From contig NZ_BPFZ01000003.1 in the NCBI RefSeq assembly GCF_030158815.1, forward strand, positions 62,001 to 126,000: a stretch of 64,000 bases of DNA, written 5' to 3'. The DNA comes from Candidatus Phycosocius spiralis (lineage in GTDB: Bacteria > Pseudomonadota > Alphaproteobacteria > Caulobacterales > Aquidulcibacteraceae). The translations under genes were made by a program, and so were the position numbers. Positions 47,884-56,988 of this stretch are shown here, in pieces. Every line of letters begins with the position of its first letter. Position 1 is the first letter of the stretch. The notes under the pieces were generated by a model, which saw nothing but the letters and a program-made list of their open reading frames with translations, ran no database searches and was not told where the DNA came from.

Positions 47884-50097
47884 TTGGGATGTCCCTCCGG
47901 CTTGGAGCCGCCGTCGCCCGTAAGCTCGGCAGCAGACCCGCGCGCCTTTGTGCAGGAGGGACCGGGGGGAAAACTAACCATCGACCTTTTGGTGCGTGGC
48001 GCGCGATGTGCAGGTTGTCTGCGCAAAATTGAAAATGGCGTCACTGATTTGCCGGGCGTTTCTGCTGCTAGGCTTAATCTTTCCACGGGGCGTCTTTGTG
48101 TGAGCTGGACGCAAGACAGGATCGATCCACGCACGATTGTTCAGCGCGTCATCGACCTTGGTTATAGCGCCCAACCCTTTGATCAAGGTGAAGGTCATAG
48201 CCAGATGGATCATGAGGGCCGCCAGCTTTTAATATGTATGGCCGTCGCTGCTTTTGCCGTGATGAACATCATGATGTTTTCGGTGCCAATATGGTCTGCC
48301 CATGCCAATGGCGAGATGGAGTTAGGCACACGCACCATGTTCCATTGGATTTCAGCGGGGATTGCGCTGCCAGCGGCGGCCTATGCTGGCCTGCCCTTCT
48401 TCAAGAGTGCGTGGGCAGCGCTTTCCAAAGGGCGCGCCAATATGGATGTGCCGATTTCCTTAGGCGTGCTCTTGGCATCGTGCCTATCGGTTTATGAGAC
48501 GGCGCGCGGTGGCGAGCATGCCTATTTTGATGCCGTTGCGATGCTCTTATTCTTTTTACTGATCGGACGTTATCTCGATCACGCGTTGCGCCAAAAAGCC
48601 CGCCAAGCCGCCCGCGATCTTTTGGCACTTCAAGCTGTGACCGCAGCGCGCCTCAATCAAGATGGCAGCACCACCAGTGTGGCAGTGGGTGAGGTTTGCC
48701 CTGGTGACCGCCTGATTATCCTGCCCGGTGACCGAATCCCGGTTGATGGCGTGATCCACGATGGCCTCTCAGAAGGGGATTTATCTTTGCTGACTGGGGA
48801 AACCGCCCCGGTTGTTTTGGGGGTCGGTCACTTTATTCGTGCAGGGGCGCTAAATCTGTCGGGCCGCCTCATTTTGGAAGCGACAGCCCGCAGTGATGAT
48901 AGCTTTTTGGCCGAAATCGCCCGCCTAGTGGACATGGGGGAGCAGTCGAAGAGCATTTATGTCCGTTGGGCCGATCAGGCAGCGCGGTATTATGTGCCCG
49001 TGGTGCATAGTGCCGCCTTTTTAACCTGTGTGGTTTGGCTCTTGTTGGGGGCAGAGCCACGGGTGGCCATCCTTAATGCCTGTGCCGTCTTGATCATTAC
49101 CTGCCCTTGCGCGTTGGGCTTGGCAGTTCCTGCGGTTCAGGTTGTGGCCTCTGGAAGGCTCTTTAAACAAGGCATTCTTTTAAAGTCTGGCGACGCGCTT
49201 GAACGTTTGGCGCAAGTCGATTGCGTGGTGTTTGATAAAACCGGGGTTTTGACAACTGGCCAGCCCCATTTACTGAATTATGACCAATTACCTGCCGGCG
49301 CATTGGAACAAGCCGCCTTATTGGCGCGCGGTTCACGCCACCCCTTGGCCCGCTCCATCGCGCGCGCCGCGGGGCCGGGGGGCGTGGCCTCTGATATCGT
49401 CGAAGTACCTGGTTGCGGGGTAGAGGCGACACTAGAAGGTCAAGCCGCCCGACTGGGTCGCGCCGACTGGATTGGGTTAGAGGCAGCAACATCACAGGAG
49501 ACCGAGCTTTATTTCAAGTTTGGGGACAAACCCGCCATTCGCTTCGCCTTTGATGACACGCTACGCGCCGATTGCAAGGCCACCGTTGATCAGCTCAAGG
49601 CGATGGGTATACGGCAAATAGTATTGTCCGGCGACCGCGCTGGCGCGGTGCGAAGTGCCGCCCAAGCTGCGGGCCTTGAGGAATATTATTCTGAGCTATC
49701 GCCCTTTGAAAAGGCCAGCCATTTGGACCGTCTAAAAGCAGAAGGTATGAAAGTGCTGATGGTTGGCGACGGCCTCAATGATACCCCTGCCTTGGCTAAA
49801 GCTTTTGTTTCGATGGCACCTGGTAGTGCAGCCGATGCCAGCCAGTCTGCTGCTGATCTGGTGTTTCAGGGCGATCGCTTGGGCTGCGTCCAGGAAGCTC
49901 TTGTCATGGCCCAACGCAGTAAAGCGCGGGTTATGGAGAATTTCTGGTTTGCAGCATTCTATAATTTAATCGCCGCCCCGATTGCGATGCTGGGCCTGAT
50001 CACACCCTTTATCGCCGCCATTGCGATGTCTTCATCCTCCATCTTCGTAACATTGAATGCGCTGCGACTTGCCTCTATGCCAAGAAAAAGGAATTGA
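47884..50097 (+). CDS. ccoI: Copper-translocating P-type ATPase FixI/CcoI
   Basis: The 737-aa ATPase has an N-terminal heavy-metal domain (GARCAGC), eight expected membrane helices with the CPC transport site (ITCPCALGLAVPA), the TGE actuator loop (LLTGETAPV), the phosphorylation site and the hinge VGDGLNDTPAL. It exports copper to the periplasm for cbb3 assembly. The catalytic motif reads DKTGVLT, with Val for the nearly invariant Thr. The start is uncertain: the frame opens with TTG at 47884, and the nearest ATG (47889) is out of frame. Confidence 0.94.
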   Translation: MGCPSGLEPPSPVSSAADPRAFVQEGPGGKLTIDLLVRGARCAGCLRKIENGVTDLPGVSAARLNLSTGRLCVSWTQDRIDPRTIVQRVIDLGYSAQPFDQGEGHSQMDHEGRQLLICMAVAAFAVMNIMMFSVPIWSAHANGEMELGTRTMFHWISAGIALPAAAYAGLPFFKSAWAALSKGRANMDVPISLGVLLASCLSVYETARGGEHAYFDAVAMLLFFLLIGRYLDHALRQKARQAARDLLALQAVTAARLNQDGSTTSVAVGEVCPGDRLIILPGDRIPVDGVIHDGLSEGDLSLLTGETAPVVLGVGHFIRAGALNLSGRLILEATARSDDSFLAEIARLVDMGEQSKSIYVRWADQAARYYVPVVHSAAFLTCVVWLLLGAEPRVAILNACAVLIITCPCALGLAVPAVQVVASGRLFKQGILLKSGDALERLAQVDCVVFDKTGVLTTGQPHLLNYDQLPAGALEQAALLARGSRHPLARSIARAAGPGGVASDIVEVPGCGVEATLEGQAARLGRADWIGLEAATSQETELYFKFGDKPAIRFAFDDTLRADCKATVDQLKAMGIRQIVLSGDRAGAVRSAAQAAGLEEYYSELSPFEKASHLDRLKAEGMKVLMVGDGLNDTPALAKAFVSMAPGSAADASQSAADLVFQGDRLGCVQEALVMAQRSKARVMENFWFAAFYNLIAAPIAMLGLITPFIAAIAMSSSSIFVTLNALRLASMPRKRN

Positions 50098-50098
50098 T

Positions 50099-50251
50099 AT
50101 GGAAGGTATGTTTTTTCTCATACCCATCGCTTTATTCATGGGTTTCATTGGGCTTTTGGCCTTTCTGTGGAACCTCAAGCACAAGCAATATGACGATCCA
50201 AAAGGTGCGGCGATGCGCATCTTAAACGATGATGACTTCCCTTTGCCATGA
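50099..50251 (+). CDS. ccoS: cbb3-type oxidase assembly protein CcoS
   Basis: The 50-aa protein consists of one membrane helix (FFLIPIALFMGFIGLLAFLW) and an acidic tail, DDPKGAAMRILNDDD, the CcoS signature. CcoS is needed for cofactor insertion into the oxidase. AAGGA precedes the ATG; the gene begins one base after the ccoI stop. Confidence 0.92.
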   Translation: MEGMFFLIPIALFMGFIGLLAFLWNLKHKQYDDPKGAAMRILNDDDFPLP

Positions 50252-50272
50252 CCTTGCTTTTTGGAGGCACCC

Positions 50273-51076
50273 ATGGACCAGTATGAGATTCAGATCGGGG
50301 AAAATCGGAGCCTCACGGTCGCCCGAGTAATGCCAGACGCCCATTGGCATTGGCTGGCGAAAGGTTGGGTTGATTTTAAGGCTACGTGGAGGTTCGGCCT
50401 ATTGATCGGGATCGTCCCCGTGCTGAGCGCTTGGGTTATGGTGTTTGGCCTATGGTATTTAGACATGTTGGGCTTTATTCCTGCAGTTTGTGGCGGGTTT
50501 GCATTGGTGGGTCCGATCCTTGCGCTTGGATGTTATCAATTGTCGCGCAGCCATGAAGCCAGAGAGGCCATCGAACTGAACACACTGCTTAAGCCAAGGA
50601 TTATTTCACCCGGGCAAGTCTCCATCATAGGCTTCGTCCTCATGTTGATCTTGGTCATCTGGGCACGACTTGCCAGCTTACTCTACGCCCTTGCCAGCAG
50701 TGCCCGTCAACCCGCACCGGCTATCGATTTCATCAACTTCGCTTTACAAACCCCCGAAGGTCTGACGATGGTGGTGGTCGGCACATTGATAGGTGCTGCT
50801 TTGGCGGCAATGGCTTATGTGGTGTCAGTGATTGCTATTCCTTTGACCTTTGATCGACAAGTGGACGCCCTCACGGCCATGTTGGTATCGGTCGTGGCGG
50901 TTTTACGCAACAAGGGGGCTATGATCTCGTTTGCATTTAACATTGCCATGCTGGTTGGGCTTTGTTTAATCACGGGCTTTATCGGCCTCATCATTGTGTT
51001 TCCTTGGCTTGGTTATGCAACGTGGCATTGCTACCGCACATTGATAACCCACATAGATACCTCAGAAAGCCATTGA
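50273..51076 (+). CDS. DUF2189 family membrane protein
   Basis: The 267-aa protein has about six membrane segments in three pairs and the DUF2189 motifs GWVDFKATWRFGLLIG, RSHEAREAIELNTLL and PLTFDRQVDALTAM. Function is unknown, but such genes often follow cco or terminal oxidase genes. GGAGG precedes the ATG at 50273, 21 bases after ccoS, so it is probably in the same operon. Confidence 0.88.
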   Translation: MDQYEIQIGENRSLTVARVMPDAHWHWLAKGWVDFKATWRFGLLIGIVPVLSAWVMVFGLWYLDMLGFIPAVCGGFALVGPILALGCYQLSRSHEAREAIELNTLLKPRIISPGQVSIIGFVLMLILVIWARLASLLYALASSARQPAPAIDFINFALQTPEGLTMVVVGTLIGAALAAMAYVVSVIAIPLTFDRQVDALTAMLVSVVAVLRNKGAMISFAFNIAMLVGLCLITGFIGLIIVFPWLGYATWHCYRTLITHIDTSESH

Positions 51077-51089
51077 GCTATAAGTCGCG

Positions 51090-51780
51090 TTACTTCTCCG
51101 CCTGCATCACATCAAGATCTTCAAGGATCAAGGAAGCGCGGCCTTCCTTGGTACACATACGGACCAAAGTCGCCAATTTGCAAAATCCATACCGATTGAT
51201 CGCCAGCGCGACACCTATTGTTAGGAATAAATTGATGGCCTGTAGGTGGATGTAATGCAAACCGTATGGCTGCCACTCAAAGCTCAGCAAGCCACAAAAG
51301 CCGATCCCGAACAAGTCCGCCGCAATAGCCGCCCGCGCGTCGACATACCTAAACAATAAGCCAACCACAAAAGCCGCTAAGATTGGCATAAAGGCTAAGC
51401 CATTGAGGTGTTGTAAAAGATTAATAATGCTTTCTGCATGTGCATAGCATGGCACCATGCCATTCGCCAAGATGTTCAAAGGAACATCAACACCAAAGGC
51501 CGTGCGCATAAACTACGCCCCCGTATAAAGGGCAGATGGCATCGAAAGGAACACCAAAGCAAACATGAAGATCGCTGAAATTAATATGCGGATGCGCCCA
51601 TCGCGATAGCGCATTTCTAATAATTCAGTTGTTGTGGTGCTTTGATTTTTATCATAAATTGGCAAGAACAAAAAAGTTAGGATGATAAGGCCTGCAACTG
51701 CCACCAATTCCCACCAAGCCAGAAGGATCATCTGATTGCCATTCATGCCTACTAATTGTTCTGTACACAGATTGTTAAAT
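51090..51780 (-). pseudogene. Sodium:solute symporter (SSS family) remnant
   Basis: Two in-frame fragments are separated only by a TAG at 51515-51513. The N-terminal fragment (CTEQLVGMNGNQ, then WWELVAVAGLIILTFLFLPIY and TTTTELLEMRYRDGR) matches helices 1-3 of SGLT-like symporters. The second begins AFGVDVPLNILANG and jumps directly to the C-terminal end (ESIINLLQHLNGLAFMPILAAFVVGLLF, then WQPYGLHYIHLQAINL), so most of the middle of the protein is deleted. The gene cannot give a working transporter. Its 5' end abuts an RND remnant. Confidence 0.8.
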
Positions 51781-52120
51781 TGCCAAAGCCAGCAGTCCTC
51801 CGATGGCGGTAACACTTGTTACTAAACCAGTAAACCCGCCTCTCCCCTGCCCGCTCAATAGCATCCAACAGGCCCATGCGTTCTTTGCGCAATTGCTCGG
51901 TAAAATCGACCTAGAGAATGGAATTTTTGATCTCTATCCCAATCAAAGCGATCATTCCAATTGTTGCAGTGAAGCTTAAGGAATTGCCGGTTATGCCCAG
52001 ACGGCCACTACGCCAAATAGGCCCTAGGAATAATGCCCGCCACTACCAAAGCCGTTTTAAGCTTGCCAAACTCAAGCACAAGCCCGACCATATCGCTCAA
52101 AGTCTTTGGGCCAGTATGCA
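51773..52120 (-). pseudogene. RND efflux transporter remnant
   Basis: Read on the minus strand, three frames give consecutive pieces of one AcrB-like protein: TLSDMVGLVLEFGKLKTALVVAG, then GITGNSLSFTATIGMIALIG with IEIKNSIL, a TAG at 51913-51911 where Leu is normal, VDFTEQLRKERMGLLDAIERAGE, and after another shift GLVTSVTAIGGLLALAI. Two frameshifts (near 52020 and 51845) and one nonsense codon make it dead. Only the middle-to-C-terminal membrane part survives. Confidence 0.8.
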
Positions 52121-52610
52121 CGGCCTATGCGCTCTCATCATCGCACGCCCACATTTCCCGTGGGGGGCAATGGTGCGGTGATTGACTTTCATCTTCAGAT
52201 TTTGGTGGAAGCCTATCAAGCTTAGATTTTTGCGAACCAAAGTCAAAACATAGCGCAACAAACCATGTCACAAAGGCGGCATTGACTTAGCTTATGCTCT
52301 GATGGCTTCAATGCATTAGGCCATTCATCCATTACCGCCCCCACCCGATTTCAAATCAACCCGGCAAAAGTGGGATACATTACAGCTCTGATTTTAGTGA
52401 ACATTTAGCCATGAAGGAAGTGCCGACCCTAGGCACCATTGAGCCAGACAAACGCCGCCCAGCAGCGCGCCCCTTTTCGTTGCCTAGCGACCCATTTCAA
52501 GATTGTCATTCACCCTTGGTGTGAGAAAACGATTTCTAAGCTGAAGGCCAACCAAAACGGTTTACAAACGCTTGTCCACCCTAACAATACCTTACATTCT
52601 ATGGCCTAGC
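52121..52610. other. Decayed intergenic stretch
   Basis: About 490 bases upstream of the RND remnant contain no intact ORF. On the plus strand a short open run ending at about 52225 (GNGAVIDFHLQILVEAYQA) looks coding-like but has no recognisable start or family. The stretch is probably old coding DNA left by the same rearrangements. Confidence 0.45.
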
Positions 52611-53891
52611 CTAATCATCTTTTGCGATTGTTCGGCGCAGATGGCGTAAAATCATCCAGACGGCAAAGACAACGATGGGTGCTGCTACGCCGGTAGCGGC
52701 CTTGGCATTGAAATGAACAAAGGTTTCAGCCACCCCTTCCATAACAAAATAGATTAGTCCTAAGGCGTAATAAGATATGGCCGCAACTGAAAGACCTTCG
52801 ACGGTTTGTTGCAGGCGAAATTGCTCCTGCGATCGGCGATCCATCGAAGCCAAAAGACCAACATTGATCGCTTCGGAGGCTACCTCAACGCGCGTATTCA
52901 GCATTTGGGTGGTGCGTGCGATCCGTTCAATCACGTCACGCTGTCGCTGGGCCACAGCCACACAGGTTCGCATCGCCGGTGCAAGCCTACGTTCCATAAA
53001 GTCTGCAATGGTTGGTCGCCCGTCAATAGATTGCTCACGCAATTGACCAATTCGTTCAAGCACCAAGCCTTCATAGGCGCGCGCAGCAGCAAATCGGTAG
53101 GTGGTTGCCCCAACCATGGCTTCAGCCTCACCAGCAAGAGCAGCCAAACGCGACAAGAGGTTGCGATCCGCCTCAACGCCACCTTCATCGGCAACTTGTA
53201 TAGCAGAAGCAGCGGCTTCAGCCTCAAAGCGGGCCAGCGTAACAGATGTTAAATTGGCCAGAGGAAACGCCAAGAGCGCCAACAAACGATAGGTTTCAAT
53301 CTCAAATAATTGCTGTAGCACCCGGCCAGCGGTAATCGGATTGGGATCGGACTGCACCATGACAAAGCGGGTAAATGAATCAGGGCCGGGCCTAAAATCA
53401 CTGAACACATCAACCGTCCCGTTGGCGACACGGGCAGCGATGGTCTCGCTTTCGGCAAATGGCAAGCGATCAGGTGGTGTAACCGACAAAACCACATGGG
53501 CGGCGCACAAAATCTCGCCCGGTAATGCAGCTAGCCAATCTTGAGGAACAAGGTTGAGCGCTGTGCTTTCAAACATAAAATCTGGACTAGGTGGGCTTTC
53601 GCAAAATACAGTCCAAGTAGAAATCTCAGTGTGACGCTCCCAGCGAAGGCGCCAGTTGCCACCATCTAAAACACACCATCGCGCATCTGGACCGGGCTCT
53701 GAGGTTCCGATTTTTCGACACAGCGCCGCCATATGCGCACGGTCGGCATCAACACCACCTTCACCCGACATGGTTGCAATCCTTGAAGCTAAATGAGGTG
53801 CTAGTACGGGCGTTGAGGGGCGTGCATGGGCTTCAGCCAGAAGAACATCGCGTTGGGGATGAAACTTCCATTGTAAATTTTGGCTTCTCAT
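52611..53891 (-). CDS. DUF3422 family membrane-anchored protein
   Basis: The 426-aa protein begins with the DUF3422 hallmark HPQRDVLLAEAHARPSTPV and ends with two membrane segments (VEGLSVAAISYYALGLIYFV and GVAAPIVVFAVWMIL). The middle is mostly helical. DUF3422 proteins are widespread in proteobacteria with no known function; the tail resembles CorA-like membrane ends only loosely. ATG 53891 is used; an in-frame TTG 18 bases earlier is an alternative. Confidence 0.87.
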   Translation of the reverse strand: MRSQNLQWKFHPQRDVLLAEAHARPSTPVLAPHLASRIATMSGEGGVDADRAHMAALCRKIGTSEPGPDARWCVLDGGNWRLRWERHTEISTWTVFCESPPSPDFMFESTALNLVPQDWLAALPGEILCAAHVVLSVTPPDRLPFAESETIAARVANGTVDVFSDFRPGPDSFTRFVMVQSDPNPITAGRVLQQLFEIETYRLLALLAFPLANLTSVTLARFEAEAAASAIQVADEGGVEADRNLLSRLAALAGEAEAMVGATTYRFAAARAYEGLVLERIGQLREQSIDGRPTIADFMERRLAPAMRTCVAVAQRQRDVIERIARTTQMLNTRVEVASEAINVGLLASMDRRSQEQFRLQQTVEGLSVAAISYYALGLIYFVMEGVAETFVHFNAKAATGVAAPIVVFAVWMILRHLRRTIAKDD

Positions 53892-54041
53892 GCTGTGTGT
53901 TTTCTCCAATTCGCAACCTTTACGTGGTTGCTAGGCACGGATCGTCAAGCAGACTGTGCCATTATGTGAACGCTAGGCTTTAGCCATCATAGGATCAGAT
54001 TTGGTGGAACGCGCCTCATTGTCTTTATATCATTCTAGACA

Positions 54042-54058
54042 TGTCCACCAAGTGGACA
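54042..54058. promoter_or_regulatory. Perfect palindrome upstream of bchO
   Basis: TGTCCAC (54042-54048) and GTGGACA (54052-54058) pair perfectly around CAA, 56 bp before the bchO start. The form TGT-N11-ACA is one base short of the PpsR/CrtJ consensus TGT-N12-ACA that represses photosynthesis genes in purple bacteria. Binding by a PpsR-type or LacI-type protein is inference. Confidence 0.5.
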
Positions 54059-54113
54059 GGATAGAAGTGCTCTTAAGTTGCTCTAGTTCCCATTTACGAA
54101 CTCTAACTTTGCG

Positions 54114-55016
54114 ATGGCTGGGTCAAACCTGATGTATCGCAAGCCGAATTGGAACGTGGAAGGACGCGCTTGGCCCCATCGCAATCATAGTCGCTTTATC
54201 ACCGTTGGGGGCTTTGGCTGGCACGTTCAAATTATGGGTAAGGGACCCTCAATTTTAATGCTGCATGGCACTGGTTCATCGTGTCATTCTTGGGCCGATC
54301 TCGCTCCATTATTGGCCGATCGCTATTGTCTGATCATACCTGATTTGCCCGGACATGGTTTCAGTGACACACCTAAAAGAGAGGGCTTATCATTGCCAGG
54401 CATGGCCGACATGTTACAGGGTCTATTGGCTGCATTTGACTATCAGCCATTTGGCATTCTCGGTCATTCAGCTGGGGCGGCAATTGGGGCACACATGGCA
54501 TTGTCCGATCCCATTAAACCAAAGATTTTGATTGCAATCAATGGCTCTTTTGCCCCCTTTGAAGGTCTTGCAGGCATGGTACTTCCCGGAGCGGCCCAGC
54601 TTTTAGCCCTCAATGGCATTATCGTGCATGCAATTGCCAGCGGTGCCAAGGACATTGGACGGGTTGAAAGATTGATCCGCAGTACCGGCTCGCAAATCCC
54701 ACCACAAGCTTTGGACCGATATCGTGATTTATTCGCCGCCCCGGGCCATGTAGCGGGCGTCCTGCGCATGATGGCGGCTTGGGATTTGCGGGCGCTGAAC
54801 CAACAATTGGTCAACCTTCAAGTACCGCTTTTTTTATTAACGGGATCGCGCGACACGGCAGTGCCACCCCTGTTTGCACACCGGCTGGCCAGGCGGGTTA
54901 AGCAGGCGCACGTGGTGGACTTACCAGGGCTTGGCCATTTAGCCCATGAAGAAAATCCAATCGCTGTCGCTGAAGCCATAGAGCAGGCATTCCTCACAAT
55001 CAAACCACTTGCCTAG
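54114..55016 (+). CDS. bchO: Alpha/beta-hydrolase BchO
   Basis: The 300-aa protein opens with the BchO pattern PNWNVEGRAWPHRNHSRFI and has the oxyanion segment LMLHGTGSSCHSWADL, the nucleophile elbow GHSAGAAIG and a late His in LPGLGHLAHEENP. BchO is encoded in bacteriochlorophyll clusters and is thought to assist magnesium chelatase, although its reaction is not defined. In many clusters it follows bchI and bchD; here the upstream gene is DUF3422. It marks the left border of the photosynthesis/carotenoid genes. Confidence 0.85.
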   Translation: MAGSNLMYRKPNWNVEGRAWPHRNHSRFITVGGFGWHVQIMGKGPSILMLHGTGSSCHSWADLAPLLADRYCLIIPDLPGHGFSDTPKREGLSLPGMADMLQGLLAAFDYQPFGILGHSAGAAIGAHMALSDPIKPKILIAINGSFAPFEGLAGMVLPGAAQLLALNGIIVHAIASGAKDIGRVERLIRSTGSQIPPQALDRYRDLFAAPGHVAGVLRMMAAWDLRALNQQLVNLQVPLFLLTGSRDTAVPPLFAHRLARRVKQAHVVDLPGLGHLAHEENPIAVAEAIEQAFLTIKPLA

Positions 55017-55080
55017 CAGGAAGTTCGGCTTTGGACATATTGATACTTGCGCGCAGCTGTTGAGCAGGCATACTGATCTG

Positions 55081-56625
55081 ATGGATCTGACACTCACTCA
55101 CTCATCCGGCGCCAGCCATTCCTTCGACAACCGTCCCCATGCCTTGGTCATTGGTGCAGGCTTTGGCGGCTTGGCGGCTGCGATCCGATTAGGTGCCAAG
55201 GGCTACCGCGTTACGATTGTTGAAAAGCTCGATGGGCCAGGAGGGCGCGGTTATGTCTATCGTCAAGATGGCTTCACCTTTGACGCCGGGCCAACCATCA
55301 TTACAGCCCCCTTTATCTTTGAAGAGCTTTGGCGGTTGTGCGGTAAGACCCTGTCTGACCACGTCGATTTGCGCAGCATTGATCCATTTTACAAAATCCG
55401 CTTCGACGATGGTAGTGTGTTTGAGGCCACCGCTGATTTGGAGGCCATGCGCGCTCAAATCCAACGTTTTGAGCCCAATGATCTCAACGGCTTTGATCGC
55501 TATATGAAGACCAGCGAGGCCATTTATGATGAAGCCTTCACGAAGCTGGTAGATCAGCCGTTTCACCAGCTTTCAACCTTGTTCAAATCCGCGCCAGAAT
55601 TGATCCGCTTGGGTGGGTTTCGCACGGTCTATGGCAAAGTGTCTGAGTTTTTCAGCAATGAAAAGCTGCGTATCGCTTTTAGCTTTCATCCGCTGCTCAT
55701 CGGCGGCAACCCCTTCACCACCACCTCCTATTATTGTCTGATTGCGCATCTAGAGCGTACCCATGGCGTGCATTATGCCATGGGAGGTACCGGGGCCTTG
55801 GTGATGGGCATGGTCGATTTGATTGAAGGGCAAGGCAATAGATTGATTTTCAACACCGAAGTTGATGAAATCCTCATCAAGAACGCTCGTGCAGTCGGGG
55901 TGCGTACTACCACGGGCGCGATCATCGCAGCCGATTTGGTGGTCTCCAACGCCGATATCGGCTGGACCTATACAAGGCTTTTACGCCATCAGCCCAGCAA
56001 AACCTGGACCGATCAAAAAATAGCACGCGCCGATTATTCGATGAGCCTTTTTGTCTGGTATTTTGGAACCGATCGAATCTATGAGGATTGTTATCAGCAT
56101 ACGATGGTTTTGGGGCCACGCTATAAGGAATTACTAAACGATATCTTTGAGAAAAAGGTCTTAGCAGACGATTTCAGCCTTTATCTGCATCGCCCCACTG
56201 CCAATGATCCAAGCCTCGCACCGGAGGGCTGCGACGCATTTTACGTCCTGGCCCCTGTTCCCCATCTCGGTAGCGGCGTCGATTGGCAAGAGAAGGCAGA
56301 GCCTTTCCGCAAAAAGATCGAACAGCGCTTGGAGGAAACTATGTTGCCAGGATTGAGCAGCGCGATTGTCACATCCCACATGCTCACGCCGCAAGATTTT
56401 CAGGACCGTTTGCTCTCGACCATGGGCGCAGCATTTGGGATGGAACCCAAATTATTCCAAAGTGCTTGGTTTAGACCCCACAATGAAAGTTCTGATGTGC
56501 GAGGACTCTATTTTGTCGGCGCGGGTACCCATCCAGGTGCCGGCCTGCCGGGGGTCGTTTCGTCCGCCAAAGTCATCGATCATATGATCCCTCATGCTGC
56601 TCATTTGCCAAAGCGGGCGGATTAG
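55081..56625 (+). CDS. crtI: Phytoene desaturase CrtI
   Basis: The 514-aa flavoprotein has the FAD loop VIGAGFGGLAAAIRL, then KLDGPGGRGYVYRQDGFTFDAGPTI, and the C-terminal bacterial phytoene dehydrogenase signature GLYFVGAGTHPGAGLPGVV. CrtI introduces three or four double bases into phytoene to give neurosporene or lycopene. The ATG at 55081 gives a normal N-terminus; the frame is open back into bchO (TTG at 55009). Probably cotranscribed with bchO (64-bp gap). Confidence 0.93.
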   Translation: MDLTLTHSSGASHSFDNRPHALVIGAGFGGLAAAIRLGAKGYRVTIVEKLDGPGGRGYVYRQDGFTFDAGPTIITAPFIFEELWRLCGKTLSDHVDLRSIDPFYKIRFDDGSVFEATADLEAMRAQIQRFEPNDLNGFDRYMKTSEAIYDEAFTKLVDQPFHQLSTLFKSAPELIRLGGFRTVYGKVSEFFSNEKLRIAFSFHPLLIGGNPFTTTSYYCLIAHLERTHGVHYAMGGTGALVMGMVDLIEGQGNRLIFNTEVDEILIKNARAVGVRTTTGAIIAADLVVSNADIGWTYTRLLRHQPSKTWTDQKIARADYSMSLFVWYFGTDRIYEDCYQHTMVLGPRYKELLNDIFEKKVLADDFSLYLHRPTANDPSLAPEGCDAFYVLAPVPHLGSGVDWQEKAEPFRKKIEQRLEETMLPGLSSAIVTSHMLTPQDFQDRLLSTMGAAFGMEPKLFQSAWFRPHNESSDVRGLYFVGAGTHPGAGLPGVVSSAKVIDHMIPHAAHLPKRAD

Positions 56626-56988
56626 GGAGAGGTACTCAACATATAAGGGGTCTGGGACGCGTTTTTGGTGACCTTTAGGATCCCAACCCGCTTTACGAGC
56701 ATGACCGGGCGTTTTGTCGCGTCAAGTCCAGCTTTCTTTCAGAAAGCTGCCGCCCTAGGTCCGCTTCTTTTCTGCAATAAAAGAGGCGGCCTAATTTTTT
56801 GATTTAACGCGCAACTTGGTTCTAAAGAACCAAACGCGTGCCAATGGCGCGAAGCGGACTTGACCCGTCAAAATCGCCTACGAATAATGGAGTTAGGCCT
56901 TTGGGGTAGGCATGGCCTGCACCAAAGTCGTCCCAAGAAATGACGCTTTTTTCTGGCAGAATTGAATTTTAATTGAAACTCGAACCCG
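56626..56988. other. Hairpin-rich spacer between crtI and crtD
   Basis: This 363-bp convergent spacer holds at least three inverted repeats: CAGCTTTCT/AGAAAGCTG (56729-56749), a longer stem at 56761-56789 and TTGGTTCT/AGAACCAA (56816-56833). GTCAAGTCC (56721-56729) also recurs inverted as GGACTTGAC near 56855-56863. No ORF is credible. The region may contain terminators for both genes or a structured RNA. Confidence 0.55.
56761..56800 (+). terminator. Rho-independent terminator after crtI
   Basis: CCGCTTCTTTT (56761-56771) pairs with AAAAGAGGCGG (56779-56789) with one G-T wobble around CTGCAAT. A run of six T residues follows (CTAATTTTTT, 56791-56800). This is the clearest intrinsic terminator in the window. 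Confidence 0.7.

Noticed and set aside
47889-47891. ATG as the ccoI start
   Set aside because: It is out of frame with the heavy-metal domain and ATPase; the in-frame codon nearby is TTG at 47884.
51090-51509. Intact 139-aa membrane protein gene
   Set aside because: The frame continues upstream through an in-frame TAG into symporter helices and skips the central part of the family, so it is a pseudogene fragment.
51918-52181. 87-codon plus-strand ORF in the pseudogene region
   Set aside because: The minus strand of the same bases shows clear RND segments (IEIKNSIL, VDFTEQLR), so the plus-strand frame is a shadow.
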